From Caldithrix sp. (GTDB lineage Bacteria > KSB1 > UBA2214 > DYKH01), in NCBI GenBank assembly GCA_020722685.1, contig DYKH01000036.1, positions 1 to 42,290 on the forward strand: a DNA stretch of 42,290 bases, written 5' to 3'. A program made the translations under genes and the position numbers. Positions 1-8,463 of this stretch are shown piece after piece. Each line of letters begins with the position of its first letter. Position 1 is the first letter of the stretch. The notes beneath the pieces are model-generated. The model did not search any database and was not told where the DNA came from. It saw only the letters and a list, made by a program, of their open reading frames with translations.

Positions 1-321
1 AGAGGCGCAAGCCCGGCTTTCATAATTGAAATGCACATTTGCGGTTTCGTAGGAACGCGCTACAGTTGGGATGGCCCCGTCTGCGGCAAAAACTTGCGCA
101 GTCACTTTTTCGCGGTTGCTTTGCGAGTCTGACGTCACATTGCCGCGGCTGAAACCGTTTTCGTACGAACCTGCACCAAAGTAAAATTTGGAAATGCTTC
201 GCCGACGAGCTCCGTTGGCATGGTTAGTGCATACCCAAAAAAACATAACAGAATTTTCCAGAGAGACACAAGGCGAAGAATCACATCATCCCATTATTGG
301 TATTCGGAGCACAATTTGGTC
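1..321. other. Leading spacer, no gene identified
   Basis: This stretch precedes the first gene. One forward frame is open from the window edge to a TGA at about 130-132, but the roughly 43 residues it encodes match nothing I recognise, so it may be chance or the tail of an upstream gene. Two loosely similar stretches, GGTTTCGTAGGAAC (about 42-55) and a related CGTTTTCGTACGAAC (about 157-171), are present but too degenerate to call a repeat. No convincing promoter is visible. Confidence 0.4.
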
Positions 322-897
322 ATGCGAATTCTGAGGTTTTCATTCGGGCCGGCGATTGTATTTTTCGCACTTTTTTTTCGGACTGATTTGGCAGCGCAAG
401 ACACCACCCGCGCAAGTCAGTATATTCTCGGCACCGAGGAAAAACTGGAGATGGTCGTTCACATCTGGGGAGAAGTGAGATCGCCGGGAGAGTATCGCGT
501 TTCTTACGACACCAATTTGCTCGAATTGATTTCCAAAGCCGGAGGCCCCACCTCCTATGCGAATCTGTCGAAGGTTCGCTTGACTCGAGAATCCGAGCAA
601 TGGCACCTCAATCCGGATGATCTCAAAAAGCTGGTGGTCGAATCCAAATCGGGGAGGATCAATGAGGATAGAATCGAGCAATCGCTGCAATCACATTTTG
701 CCAAACGAGCGCTCCTTTACGATCTCAGCCAATACATAAAAAACAAAAAGAGTTTGGAAATGCCCCCGACGTTACATCCGGGCGACCTGGTGTTCGTTCC
801 CCAGAACGGCTGGTTCAAATGGCGCGAGATTGTTCGCGTTGCTCACGAGGTTGCCGTGATCGCCAGCGTCTACGTTTGGTACTTGCGCTCCAAGTAA
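322..897 (+). CDS. SLBB-domain polysaccharide export protein (Wza-like, compact)
   Basis: Likely periplasmic or outer-membrane export component of the exopolysaccharide machinery. The frame is open from a GTG at 220, but ATG 322 gives a clean signal peptide (MRILRFSFGPAIVFFALFF then an AQ-type cleavage region), so I place the start there (191 aa). A single SLBB fold follows: VVHIWGEVRSPGEYRV, then LLELISKAGGPTSYANLSKV, closing with LHPGDLVFVPQ. The last 25 residues form a helix (IVRVAHEVAVIASVYVWYL) that could cross a membrane, as the C-terminal helix of Wza does. There is no lipobox Cys. The usual N-terminal polysaccharide-export domain is essentially missing; only a short YILG-type start is seen. 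It lies 42 nt upstream of the Wzz-kinase fusion, a typical partner. Confidence 0.75.
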   Translation: MRILRFSFGPAIVFFALFFRTDLAAQDTTRASQYILGTEEKLEMVVHIWGEVRSPGEYRVSYDTNLLELISKAGGPTSYANLSKVRLTRESEQWHLNPDDLKKLVVESKSGRINEDRIEQSLQSHFAKRALLYDLSQYIKNKKSLEMPPTLHPGDLVFVPQNGWFKWREIVRVAHEVAVIASVYVWYLRSK

Positions 898-939
898 TGC
901 GCGTCTTAGAGACAGAATATAGCAGGAGAAAATTGTGTG

Positions 940-3339
940 ATGCAGTCCGGGGATAAAGATCATGCTTCGGTGTTTTCGTTTTTTGGCATTTTGCTGCGAC
1001 GAGGATGGTACATCGTTGCCTGTTTGGTTGCGGTGTTGAGCCCAGTGGTCTATTACAATCGCACAGCTACTCCGGTTTATGAAGCTACGACAACCGTCAT
1101 TTACGAAGAACCGCGGGTGCCGATACCGGCCGCTTCACCCTACTCATTTTATGGCAAGGAATCGCTGCTCAACCAAATCGAAGAGATTAAGAGCCGGGCG
1201 GTGGCTCTGGAAGTGGTTTCTGCTTTGCCGGATTGGGTTGTCAAGAAAATTGCCTTGCCCGAGCACAGGGGAGAAGGCTTTGATGAAAAGGCGTTTTATG
1301 CCGCCAAACTGCGCAGCGATATCGAGGCGGCTCCGGTGGCGGAGTCCGATATCATCCTGATCAAGGTGCATGCGAATGACCCCTTCAGCGCCATGACCAT
1401 TGCCAATACGCTGTGTCAAGTTTTGAGCGATCGCAACCTCCGCCTTCGGCAGCAAGAAGTCACCGGAGTGCGCAGCCTCATAGAGAGTCAACGGGAATCC
1501 TACAAGTCCAGATTGGAAGCATCCGAGTCGGCCTTGCGGCAGTTCAAGGAAAGAAATCGCGTGACATCATTGGACAAGGAAGTTGAAGAGACGCTGCGAC
1601 GGATTACCCAAATCGATGTTGTCTACAAGGAAACCAAGGCCAACCGCGAAAAGACGGAGGAACGTCTGCAATCCGTCAACGAAAAGATCTCGTCACAGCG
1701 CAAGGATTTGGGGCCTTCTCTGGCTGACGTGTCCACGCCGCTACTGCAGAAGCTAAAAGACAATCTTATGAAGCTGCAAGCCGACTATGTTAACTTGGAA
1801 TTGCAGGGCGTTCCGGAAAACAATCCCAAAATGGTGCAGATGCGGGAAGACATGAGCCGTCTGCGCAAGAATCTGGCAGATGAGGCGCTCAAGCTGGCCA
1901 AAGCAGAGAACATCATCGATCCCCTGTCGCAGATTTCTACCTTGCTTGAGGAAAAGCTCAAGCTCGAATTGGAGTTGGAGACGCTGCGCACGCAAGAGCG
2001 ATCCTTGGCCAGCGCCGTCTCCCAATATGAAACTACCTTGCATCAATTGCCGAGCAAAGAATACGAATTGGCCCGGCTCACCCGCGAACGCGATATCGCC
2101 AACAACATCTTCATCATGCTTTCGCAGCGCCAGGAGGAAGCGCGGATATTAGAAGCGGAAAAAGTGGGTAACTTGCGGGTAATCGATAAAGCAGATGTAC
2201 CCAAGAATCCGATTAGACCACGGAAGCTTCTCAATCTTGCCATCGGCTTGATGCTGGGACTGACTATGGGAATCGGATTGGCGTTCTTCCTCGAATCGCT
2301 GGATACTTCCCTAAAGACGCCGGAAGAAATCGAACGCAAGCTCGGCATCAACATCATTGGCGCCATCCCGCGCATTCGCCATAGGGACTTGCACGTAGAA
2401 AAAGCCGAGCCGGGTCAGCATCTTGGACACTACAATCCTTCACGGCAATTGGTTACACAGATCATGCCCAATAGTCCGGCCTCTGAAGCGTATCGAACCT
2501 TACGCACCAATCTACAATTTGCCGATTTGAACGAGAATCTACGCACTTTTTTGGTGACCAGCTCCGGACCAAAGGAAGGCAAATCCACGACCGTTGCCAA
2601 TCTCGCTATCACAACCGCGCAGATGGGTTTGCGAACTTTGGTCATCGACGCCGATTTGCGCAAGCCAACGATCCACCGGTTGATGGGTTTCCGCCGCGAG
2701 CCGGGACTTGCAAACATTCTCTCTTTTTTCTTCAACCCGGAAAACGCGAAAGCGGAATCAGCCGGCCGCGTCTCGCTTTTGGCCGGGACGGCCGACTTGC
2801 AAGCTGAAGCGGGAGCCGATGCGGCCACGCAAAAAAGCGAGGCGTTGGAACAGGCTTCCGTGCGGGCGAGCAAAACGGTGCAGAAAATGGCTTCGCTGGA
2901 CTTGGCCATCACCGAGGCTGTGCAAGCCTCGAACATCAAGCTGTTGGACGTTCTGACCTGCGGCCTTTTGCCGTCCAATCCATCGGAGCTTTTGGCCAGC
3001 GAAACGATGAAAGACTTGCTTGCCCTGGTCAAGGAGCGATACGAATTCGTTTTGATCGATGCACCGCCCCTGATTGCAGTGACCGATGCCGCCGTCTTGG
3101 CGCCAAATGTAGACGGCGTGGTGATGGTCATCGAGTCCGGGCGCAACGACAAGGAAATCGTTCTCAAGGCCAAGAGCATGCTGGATCGCTTGGGAGTTAG
3201 TGTCCTCGGCGCCATATTGAACAATGTCCGCGAAAAGAATCTGTACGGCGACTATGACTATTATTATACCTATTATGCCGCAGATTCATCGCAAAGCGAT
3301 GCCAAGAGTCGGAAGGGTAAAAGCCTACGGCGTTCGTGA
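940..3339 (+). CDS. Chain-length regulator fused to BY-kinase (Wzz/GNVR + tyrosine autokinase)
   Basis: Inner-membrane polysaccharide co-polymerase with a cytoplasmic tyrosine kinase; this family controls chain length and export through cycles of Tyr-cluster phosphorylation. GTG 937 and ATG 940 are adjacent starts behind AGGAG at 924-928. TM1 lies near residues 18-36 and TM2 near 430-452, flanking a long periplasmic coiled coil. The kinase carries Walker A (SGPKEGKSTT, about 545), Walker A' (VIDADLRK, about 569) and Walker B (VLIDAPP, about 705). The C-terminus has a tyrosine cluster (YGDYDYYYTYY, seven Tyr), the usual autophosphorylation site. Odd: about 55 Ala/Glu/Gln-rich residues (near 597-650) are inserted between Walker A' and the conserved LDVLTCG strand, where relatives I know have a short link. 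Confidence 0.93.
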   Translation: MQSGDKDHASVFSFFGILLRRGWYIVACLVAVLSPVVYYNRTATPVYEATTTVIYEEPRVPIPAASPYSFYGKESLLNQIEEIKSRAVALEVVSALPDWVVKKIALPEHRGEGFDEKAFYAAKLRSDIEAAPVAESDIILIKVHANDPFSAMTIANTLCQVLSDRNLRLRQQEVTGVRSLIESQRESYKSRLEASESALRQFKERNRVTSLDKEVEETLRRITQIDVVYKETKANREKTEERLQSVNEKISSQRKDLGPSLADVSTPLLQKLKDNLMKLQADYVNLELQGVPENNPKMVQMREDMSRLRKNLADEALKLAKAENIIDPLSQISTLLEEKLKLELELETLRTQERSLASAVSQYETTLHQLPSKEYELARLTRERDIANNIFIMLSQRQEEARILEAEKVGNLRVIDKADVPKNPIRPRKLLNLAIGLMLGLTMGIGLAFFLESLDTSLKTPEEIERKLGINIIGAIPRIRHRDLHVEKAEPGQHLGHYNPSRQLVTQIMPNSPASEAYRTLRTNLQFADLNENLRTFLVTSSGPKEGKSTTVANLAITTAQMGLRTLVIDADLRKPTIHRLMGFRREPGLANILSFFFNPENAKAESAGRVSLLAGTADLQAEAGADAATQKSEALEQASVRASKTVQKMASLDLAITEAVQASNIKLLDVLTCGLLPSNPSELLASETMKDLLALVKERYEFVLIDAPPLIAVTDAAVLAPNVDGVVMVIESGRNDKEIVLKAKSMLDRLGVSVLGAILNNVREKNLYGDYDYYYTYYAADSSQSDAKSRKGKSLRRS

Positions 3340-3431
3340 ATGCGAGTGAGTGCATCACCTTTGGGAGGTCGATCTTTTCATCTTATCACCCGGCTGAACG
3401 GTGAATTCACTATGGATACTGACATTTGTTT

Positions 3432-4871
3432 ATGTCCAATCTCAGGAGAAAACTGCTTGCCAAGGGGACCCGTGCGCTCGACATTGTCGTGATGATCACG
3501 ACCTTTCTGATCAACCTGTACGTTCACGCTCCCGAAGAATACCCCAAAGATTTGATAGGCTTTTTCTCGCTGAAGATCAAGCTGCTCAATCTGCTAGCGC
3601 TGCTGATCCTCGTCGTTGGCTGGAATCGACTGTTTGCCTATTTCGGACTCTATGAAATCAGGCGCTTGGGCAGCCGCTGGCGCGAATGGTTCGATATCGT
3701 CAAGGCGGTCACCACTGGAGTCCTGTTTTTGGCCGCCGTTAGCTTTTTGATCTCGCGGCGAAATGTTGACCAGGAATTGCTTATCTCCTTCTGGGTGACC
3801 TGCATCATCTCTTCCATTGCCACGCGGACAGTGGTGCGCCAGTATCTAATTTATCTTCGCAATCACGGGCGCAACCTGCGGCATGTCGTCTTTGTCGGCA
3901 GTGGTCCGCGTGCCATCGATTTGGCGCAGAAAGTGATGAGCCGGCCTGAGCTTGGCTATAAGCTTTTGGGCTTTGTGGACGACAATCTAAAGCTTAAGGC
4001 GACCAAACACATTCCCAAAGTCAAGCGCCTTTGCACCATCGATGAGCTTCCATCCTTCATCGAAAACCATGTGGTGGACGAGATTTTCATTACCTTGCCG
4101 ATCAAATCGTTCTATGAAAAGATTCGCAAGGTGGCCAGCCTCTGCAACGAGCTCGGCATAGTTTGCCGTGTCCCGTCCGATTGGTTCGAGTTAAAAACCG
4201 CTCAGACGGCGGCATTTGAATTGGACGGCGTTCCTATCCTGACCATGTATGCCGGCTCGAAACATCAGATGCATCATTTGGAGATCAAAAGGTTCCTCGA
4301 TATCGTGATCTCCGCCATAGTTTTGCTCGCTTTGGCGCCGGTTTTTGTCCTGGTGGCGCTTTTGGTCAAATTGGGTTCCAAAGGACCCATCCTTTTTCAA
4401 CAGGAACGTATCGGCTACAACCGCCGGCGCTTCAAGATGCTCAAGTTCCGCACCATGATCGAAGGGGCCGAAGCGCTGCAAACTCAATTGGAGCACTTGA
4501 ACCAAGCCGACGGCCCGGCTTTCAAGATTGACAACGATCCACGCATCACCAAGGTGGGCAAATGGCTGCGCAAAACCAGCATCGACGAGCTTCCGCAACT
4601 CCTCAATGTGTTACGGGGTGACATGAGCTTGGTCGGCCCCCGTCCTTTGCCGGTCCGCGACGTGGAAGGCATCGATGAGCGGTGGCAAAAGCGACGCTTC
4701 AGCATGCGCCCAGGACTGACCTGTCTGTGGCAAACGGCCGGTCGAAACCGGCTGAGCTTTAACGAATGGATGAAGCTCGATCTCGAATACATCGACCATT
4801 GGTCCGTCTGGCTGGACGTGAAAATCATGGCTAAAACAGTGCCGGCCATCCTCAAAGCCACAGGGCAATAG
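3432..4871 (+). CDS. Polyprenyl-phosphate sugar-1-phosphate transferase (WbaP/WcaJ type)
   Basis: Starts glycan assembly by moving a sugar-1-phosphate from a nucleotide sugar to undecaprenyl phosphate at the inner membrane. ATG 3432 is preferred over the in-frame TTG 3426; neither has a strong ribosome site, so the start is uncertain. N-terminal TM helices are followed by a nucleotide-binding CoA-binding-like domain ([15 protein letters not shown]) and, from about residue 285, the bacterial sugar transferase domain: membrane helix [20 protein letters not shown], then [45 protein letters not shown], and [14 protein letters not shown]. Full length for the family (479 aa). It follows the Wzz-kinase gene by about 90 nt, as expected for a biosynthetic locus. 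The sugar cannot be told from sequence. Confidence 0.92.
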   Translation: MSNLRRKLLAKGTRALDIVVMITTFLINLYVHAPEEYPKDLIGFFSLKIKLLNLLALLILVVGWNRLFAYFGLYEIRRLGSRWREWFDIVKAVTTGVLFLAAVSFLISRRNVDQELLISFWVTCIISSIATRTVVRQYLIYLRNHGRNLRHVVFVGSGPRAIDLAQKVMSRPELGYKLLGFVDDNLKLKATKHIPKVKRLCTIDELPSFIENHVVDEIFITLPIKSFYEKIRKVASLCNELGIVCRVPSDWFELKTAQTAAFELDGVPILTMYAGSKHQMHHLEIKRFLDIVISAIVLLALAPVFVLVALLVKLGSKGPILFQQERIGYNRRRFKMLKFRTMIEGAEALQTQLEHLNQADGPAFKIDNDPRITKVGKWLRKTSIDELPQLLNVLRGDMSLVGPRPLPVRDVEGIDERWQKRRFSMRPGLTCLWQTAGRNRLSFNEWMKLDLEYIDHWSVWLDVKIMAKTVPAILKATGQ

Positions 4872-4899
4872 AAAGAACTTTTATGTGCAGGATGAACCC

Positions 4900-6066
4900 A
4901 TGCCACCTTTATTGACCGTCGTCATGCCCTGCCTGAACGAGCAGGAGACCATCGGCGTATGCATCCGCAAGGCCAAGGAAGCCATCAAAGCGTTGGGGAT
5001 CGAGGCCGAAATCGTTGTTGCGGATAACGGCTCTACCGATAACTCTGTGGAGATTTCACAGTCTTTGGGGGCGCGCGTGGTGCACGAGCCGCAAAAGGGC
5101 TACGGCAGCGCCTACCGGACCGGCATCGAGGCTGCGAGGGGCCAATACATCGTCATTGGCGATTCCGACGACTCGTACGATTTCAGGGATATGGGCCGGT
5201 TCATCGAGCCATTGAAGCACGGCGCCGATTTCGTCATGGGCACGAGGTTGAAGGGTGAAATCAGTAAGGGCGCCATGCCCTGGCTGCACCGGTACGTCGG
5301 CAATCCCCTGCTCACCGGCTTGCTGAATCTCATGTATCATTCCGGCTTTTCCGATGCCCATTGCGGCATGCGCGCGTTCACCAAAAAGGCCTATCGCAAA
5401 ATGAACCTGCAGACCACGGGCATGGAGTTCGCTTCGGAAATGGTCATCCGCGCCGCCCAACTTGGACTCAAGACCGTGGAGATTCCTATCACCCTGTATC
5501 GCGATGGCCGCAGTCGACCGCCGCATCTGCGCTCGTTTCGGGACGGCTGGCGGCATTTGCGCTTTATGCTCCTGCACAGCCCGACGCATCTTTTCCTTTG
5601 GCCGGGATTCACACTTTTTTTTACCGGGCTTTTTGTTTTGTTAGCCTTGCTGCCTGGGCCGGTCGCCATTGCCTATCGCACCGTGGATTTGCACGTGATG
5701 ATACTCGGCAGCCTCTTTGCAATCTTGGGATTCCAGATCATCAACATCGGAATTTTTGCTCGCATCTACGCCGTCACTCACGGTTTTGTCCCGCAGAATA
5801 AAAAGTTGACCAAGGCCTTCAAGCTGTTCAACCTAGAACGAGGCCTGGCCATCGGTGCCATCGTCTTTTTCCTTGGTCTATCGACGAACCTTTACATTCT
5901 GATCAAATGGATCGATGGCGGCTTTGGGCCGCTGAATCTGATCAGGCCGGCATTGGTTGCTTCGACGCTTATCATTATCGGTGCGCAGATCATCTTTTCG
6001 TCGTTTTTCTTGAGCATCCTTGGCATAGAAGTCCGTCCGCCTCGCCCCATGAAAGAAAACGATTAG
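4900..6066 (+). CDS. GT2 glycosyltransferase, DPM1/GtrB-like, with C-terminal membrane domain
   Basis: Predicted to make a polyprenyl-phosphate sugar or add a sugar to a lipid-linked acceptor on the cytoplasmic face. ATG 4900 is chosen over GTG 4885 because AGGAT at 4889-4893 is well spaced for it. The GT-A domain begins [15 protein letters not shown] and has ADNGSTDNS, the DSDDSYDF metal-binding stretch, MGTRLKG and [12 protein letters not shown]. About four hydrophobic segments follow from residue 225 to the end (for example [20 protein letters not shown]). This architecture matches DPM/DPG-synthase-like enzymes with GtrB-type tails. It lies 28 nt after the sugar transferase and is probably co-transcribed. 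Confidence 0.9.
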   Translation: MPPLLTVVMPCLNEQETIGVCIRKAKEAIKALGIEAEIVVADNGSTDNSVEISQSLGARVVHEPQKGYGSAYRTGIEAARGQYIVIGDSDDSYDFRDMGRFIEPLKHGADFVMGTRLKGEISKGAMPWLHRYVGNPLLTGLLNLMYHSGFSDAHCGMRAFTKKAYRKMNLQTTGMEFASEMVIRAAQLGLKTVEIPITLYRDGRSRPPHLRSFRDGWRHLRFMLLHSPTHLFLWPGFTLFFTGLFVLLALLPGPVAIAYRTVDLHVMILGSLFAILGFQIINIGIFARIYAVTHGFVPQNKKLTKAFKLFNLERGLAIGAIVFFLGLSTNLYILIKWIDGGFGPLNLIRPALVASTLIIIGAQIIFSSFFLSILGIEVRPPRPMKEND

Positions 6067-6285
6067 CTGGTTTTAGGGAAGCGCTGGACGCTTTTCCCAG
6101 TGCCTCATGACGTTGGGAGCGGTCCTGATGAATGCCTGTGCAATTTCCATCGTGGGACCGATAGGCGCCCATCCCGACTGTTTGGCATCCAACGAACACC
6201 CAAGTTTGATTGCGACTCCCCTGACACGGGCCGCAATGCGAAATCCGCAGTACGAAATCACTTATCACCTTAATAAGGAAGTCCA
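6067..6285. other. Spacer with a relic-like repeat before the carbamoyltransferase
   Basis: No supported gene. A 60-codon frame (6107-6289) overlaps the next start but has no ribosome site or recognisable product. The stretch GCGAAATCCGCAGTACGAAA at about 6238-6257 resembles the degenerate 'gaaatccg' intergenic strings seen in many environmental genomes; this is a visual impression only. AAGGAA at 6275-6280 is the ribosome site for the gene at 6286. Confidence 0.35.
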
Positions 6286-8031
6286 ATGATCATTATCGGT
6301 CTTAACGATGTGGCCGGCGCCCATCACAATAGCAGTGTCGCGTTAATACAAGATGGAAAAGTAACCTTTGCAACTTCGGAGGAGCGATTCACCCGGGTCA
6401 AGTTCGAAATGGCCTTTCCACAGAATGCTTTGCAGGCCGCCCTCGATTTTGCCAAGCTGCGTCTCGAGGACGTGGACTATTTCGCGGTCGGCTATCCGCC
6501 CTCCTCTTTTTACTTGGATTTGTTCTGCCGCAGGTTTTGGGACTTGCCGCGCTCTGTCCTCGGTTTGGTGGGTCATAACTTTTGGGGCATGGTGAAATAC
6601 CTCTTCCCCAACGTTCGCAAAATGTACAAGCCGGCTGAGTTTTCCAATGGTCTGCGGCGATTGAATGTTCCGAAAGAGAAGATCGTTTTCATCGACCATC
6701 ATCGCTCGCATGCTTCCAGCGCCTATCGCTGCAGCGGCTTTGATGACTGTCTGACCATCAGCATGGACGGCTTTGGCCCCAACGGCGCCGGCAAAAACAT
6801 CGCCGGCCAAATCTACCGCTGCTCGGGCGGCGAGATGGAGCTGCTGGAAGAAATCCCCTTGTACGCCACAGCCCTGTGGTATTCCGCCTTTACCGTCTGT
6901 CTCGACCTCAAATACATGGACGGCGAAGGCAAGGCTATGGGACTGGCGGCCTATGGCGATCCGACGGTCTGCTATGATGAAGTGAAAGACATGGTTTTTC
7001 AATACCGCGACGGCAATTGGCTGGGCTATCCTTACTGGGTGGATTACATCATGGTGCCGCGGGATACGGTGCTGCGCGCGACTCATTCCGGTCGAAAGAT
7101 CATGCGCTTGATCGCCCAATACGGCAAAGAGCATGTGGCTGCTGCCGCCCAGCGCTTGCTGGAAGAGCGGATTTTAGGCTATGTCGAAGCGCTGCATCAA
7201 AAGTACGAGTTTTCCCGTGTTGCGTTGGCCGGCGGGACTTTTCTGAACGTCAAAGTGAACAAGCTGATTTTGGAGCTGCCCTACATCCAAGAGGTGTTTG
7301 TCCATCCGCACGCCAGCGACGGCGGCACGGCCATCGGCGCCGCATTGGAGCTGTACCATCAAAAGACTGGCCTGCCGGCCAGCCAAAAGATGATCGATGC
7401 CAGTCTCGGCGTCGAGTTTTCCGATGAGCAAATTCTCACCGAGCTGCAATCCTATGCGGAACAGGTGGAGTGGCAACAATTGAATGGTGCCTTGCCCGAT
7501 TATGTGGCCGATGCTTTGGTGCAAGGGAAAGTTGTCGGCTGGTTTCAAGGTCGGGAAGAATGGGGTCCGCGCGCGCTGGGCCGGCGCAGCGTCCTGGCCG
7601 ATCCCCGCGATCCCAAGACCCGGGACGTCATCAATCACAAGATGAAGAATCGCGAGTGGTTCATGCCCTTTGCCCCCAGTTGCCTTGAGGATAAGGGTCA
7701 TTTGTATTTTAAGAATTTTTGCCAGACGCCCTTTATGACCATGGCTTTTGACGTGGTTGAGGGCAAGGAAGCCGACATCAGCTCGGCCATTCACGTGGAC
7801 AATACCGCGCGGGTGCAAAGCGTCCGCAAGGACAATCCGTTGTACTACCGGGTCATCGAAAAATTCTATGAAAAAACCGGTGTGCCGGTGATTCTCAACA
7901 CCAGCTTCAACCGGCACGGTCTGCCCATTGTGCACCGACCTAAGGAAGCCATTGAGCACCTGCTCTGGGGCTGCGTGCACGAGCTGGCGATTGGGGGATT
8001 TATTGTGAGGATGAAGAAAAAGATGGGGTGA
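6286..8031 (+). CDS. Carbamoyltransferase, NodU/CmcH family
   Basis: Members transfer a carbamoyl group from carbamoyl phosphate to a hydroxyl of a sugar or antibiotic scaffold, via a carbamoyl-adenylate and with a bound metal. ATG 6286 is well supported by AAGGAA six nucleotides upstream. The N-terminal Kae1-like ATPase half has IGLNDVAGAHHNSSVALIQDG, and the His-rich metal motif DHHRSHASSAY (about residue 138) followed by TISMDGFG. The C-terminal half has GWFQGREEWGPRALGRRS, INHKMKNREWFMPFAPS and ILNTSFNRHGLPIV, all family hallmarks. At 581 aa it is full length. In this locus the natural inference is O-carbamoylation of a sugar residue of the exported glycan. Confidence 0.92.
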   Translation: MIIIGLNDVAGAHHNSSVALIQDGKVTFATSEERFTRVKFEMAFPQNALQAALDFAKLRLEDVDYFAVGYPPSSFYLDLFCRRFWDLPRSVLGLVGHNFWGMVKYLFPNVRKMYKPAEFSNGLRRLNVPKEKIVFIDHHRSHASSAYRCSGFDDCLTISMDGFGPNGAGKNIAGQIYRCSGGEMELLEEIPLYATALWYSAFTVCLDLKYMDGEGKAMGLAAYGDPTVCYDEVKDMVFQYRDGNWLGYPYWVDYIMVPRDTVLRATHSGRKIMRLIAQYGKEHVAAAAQRLLEERILGYVEALHQKYEFSRVALAGGTFLNVKVNKLILELPYIQEVFVHPHASDGGTAIGAALELYHQKTGLPASQKMIDASLGVEFSDEQILTELQSYAEQVEWQQLNGALPDYVADALVQGKVVGWFQGREEWGPRALGRRSVLADPRDPKTRDVINHKMKNREWFMPFAPSCLEDKGHLYFKNFCQTPFMTMAFDVVEGKEADISSAIHVDNTARVQSVRKDNPLYYRVIEKFYEKTGVPVILNTSFNRHGLPIVHRPKEAIEHLLWGCVHELAIGGFIVRMKKKMG

Positions 8032-8130
8032 TTGGTTTTGTCGCAAAAGATGGAAGACAAAGGCTCTTTCAGGATGGCTAAGATTCGACTGATACCGGAT
8101 GTTCCTGCTTCAAGAGCGCAAAAGCCCGAC

Positions 8131-8241
8131 AAGTATGAAATCACCTTCCAAGGAGACGGTTTGGCCAGTGGCCTGTATTTTTGTCGTCTGCAGGTCGGGG
8201 ACTTTTCCCTACCAAAGCTGAGGATGTCCATCCGACAGGAC
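8131..8241 (+). pseudogene. Relic of a type IX-like C-terminal sorting domain
   Basis: An isolated segment encodes KYEITFQGDGLASGLYFCRL, then QVGDFSLPKLRMSIRQ. This is the end of the Por/FlgD-Ig-like sorting domain (compare AYKVTWNGRD...GGVYFYQM...FTRKMILSK in the secreted protein at 21867-24092). Here there is no signal peptide, no upstream domain and no stop after the final basic strand. The frame (8032-8337) abuts the carbamoyltransferase stop and has no ribosome site. I read it as debris from a lost or rearranged secreted-protein gene. Confidence 0.65.
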
Positions 8242-8336
8242 GAAAACATACCGCACGAGCCTGTCAGAAAACCGGAAATTCAGCAAAAGAAAGCCGCCGC
8301 ACATCGAAGCGCCAAACTTGTTTGGCTCAATACATA

Positions 8337-8420
8337 GCCGGACAAGGCCGGCGCTCCACATTTTTCGACAATCACCACAGCTCTCCGTGACCTGAGAGCT
8401 GTATTCGTACCGGCCTTGCC
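8337..8420. repeat. Nested inverted repeats upstream of the radical SAM gene
   Basis: An inner perfect 9-bp stem, ACAGCTCTC (8377-8385) with GAGAGCTGT (8394-8402), encloses an 8-nt loop. It sits inside an outer 9-bp pairing, CAAGGCCGG (8343-8351) with CCGGCCTTG (8410-8418). A small GCCGG/CCGGC hairpin (8337-8341 and 8348-8352) competes with the outer stem. No T-tract follows, so it is not a standard intrinsic terminator. It could be a palindromic intergenic element or a structured leader. Confidence 0.5.
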
Positions 8421-8463
8421 CAAGAAGGTAGGAGTTATTGAACCTTTATCAAGACAATTTAGA

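Noticed and set aside
2430..3224. 264-codon frame on the minus strand
   Set aside because: It lies wholly antisense to the BY-kinase domain, whose motifs are intact; the product has no recognisable domain.
6107..6289. 60-codon frame ending in an ATGA overlap with the carbamoyltransferase
   Set aside because: The overlap is suggestive, but there is no ribosome site and the composition does not look like a protein; part of it is repeat-like DNA.
7174..8046. 290-codon frame on the minus strand
   Set aside because: Antisense shadow of the carbamoyltransferase; no ribosome site and no family features.
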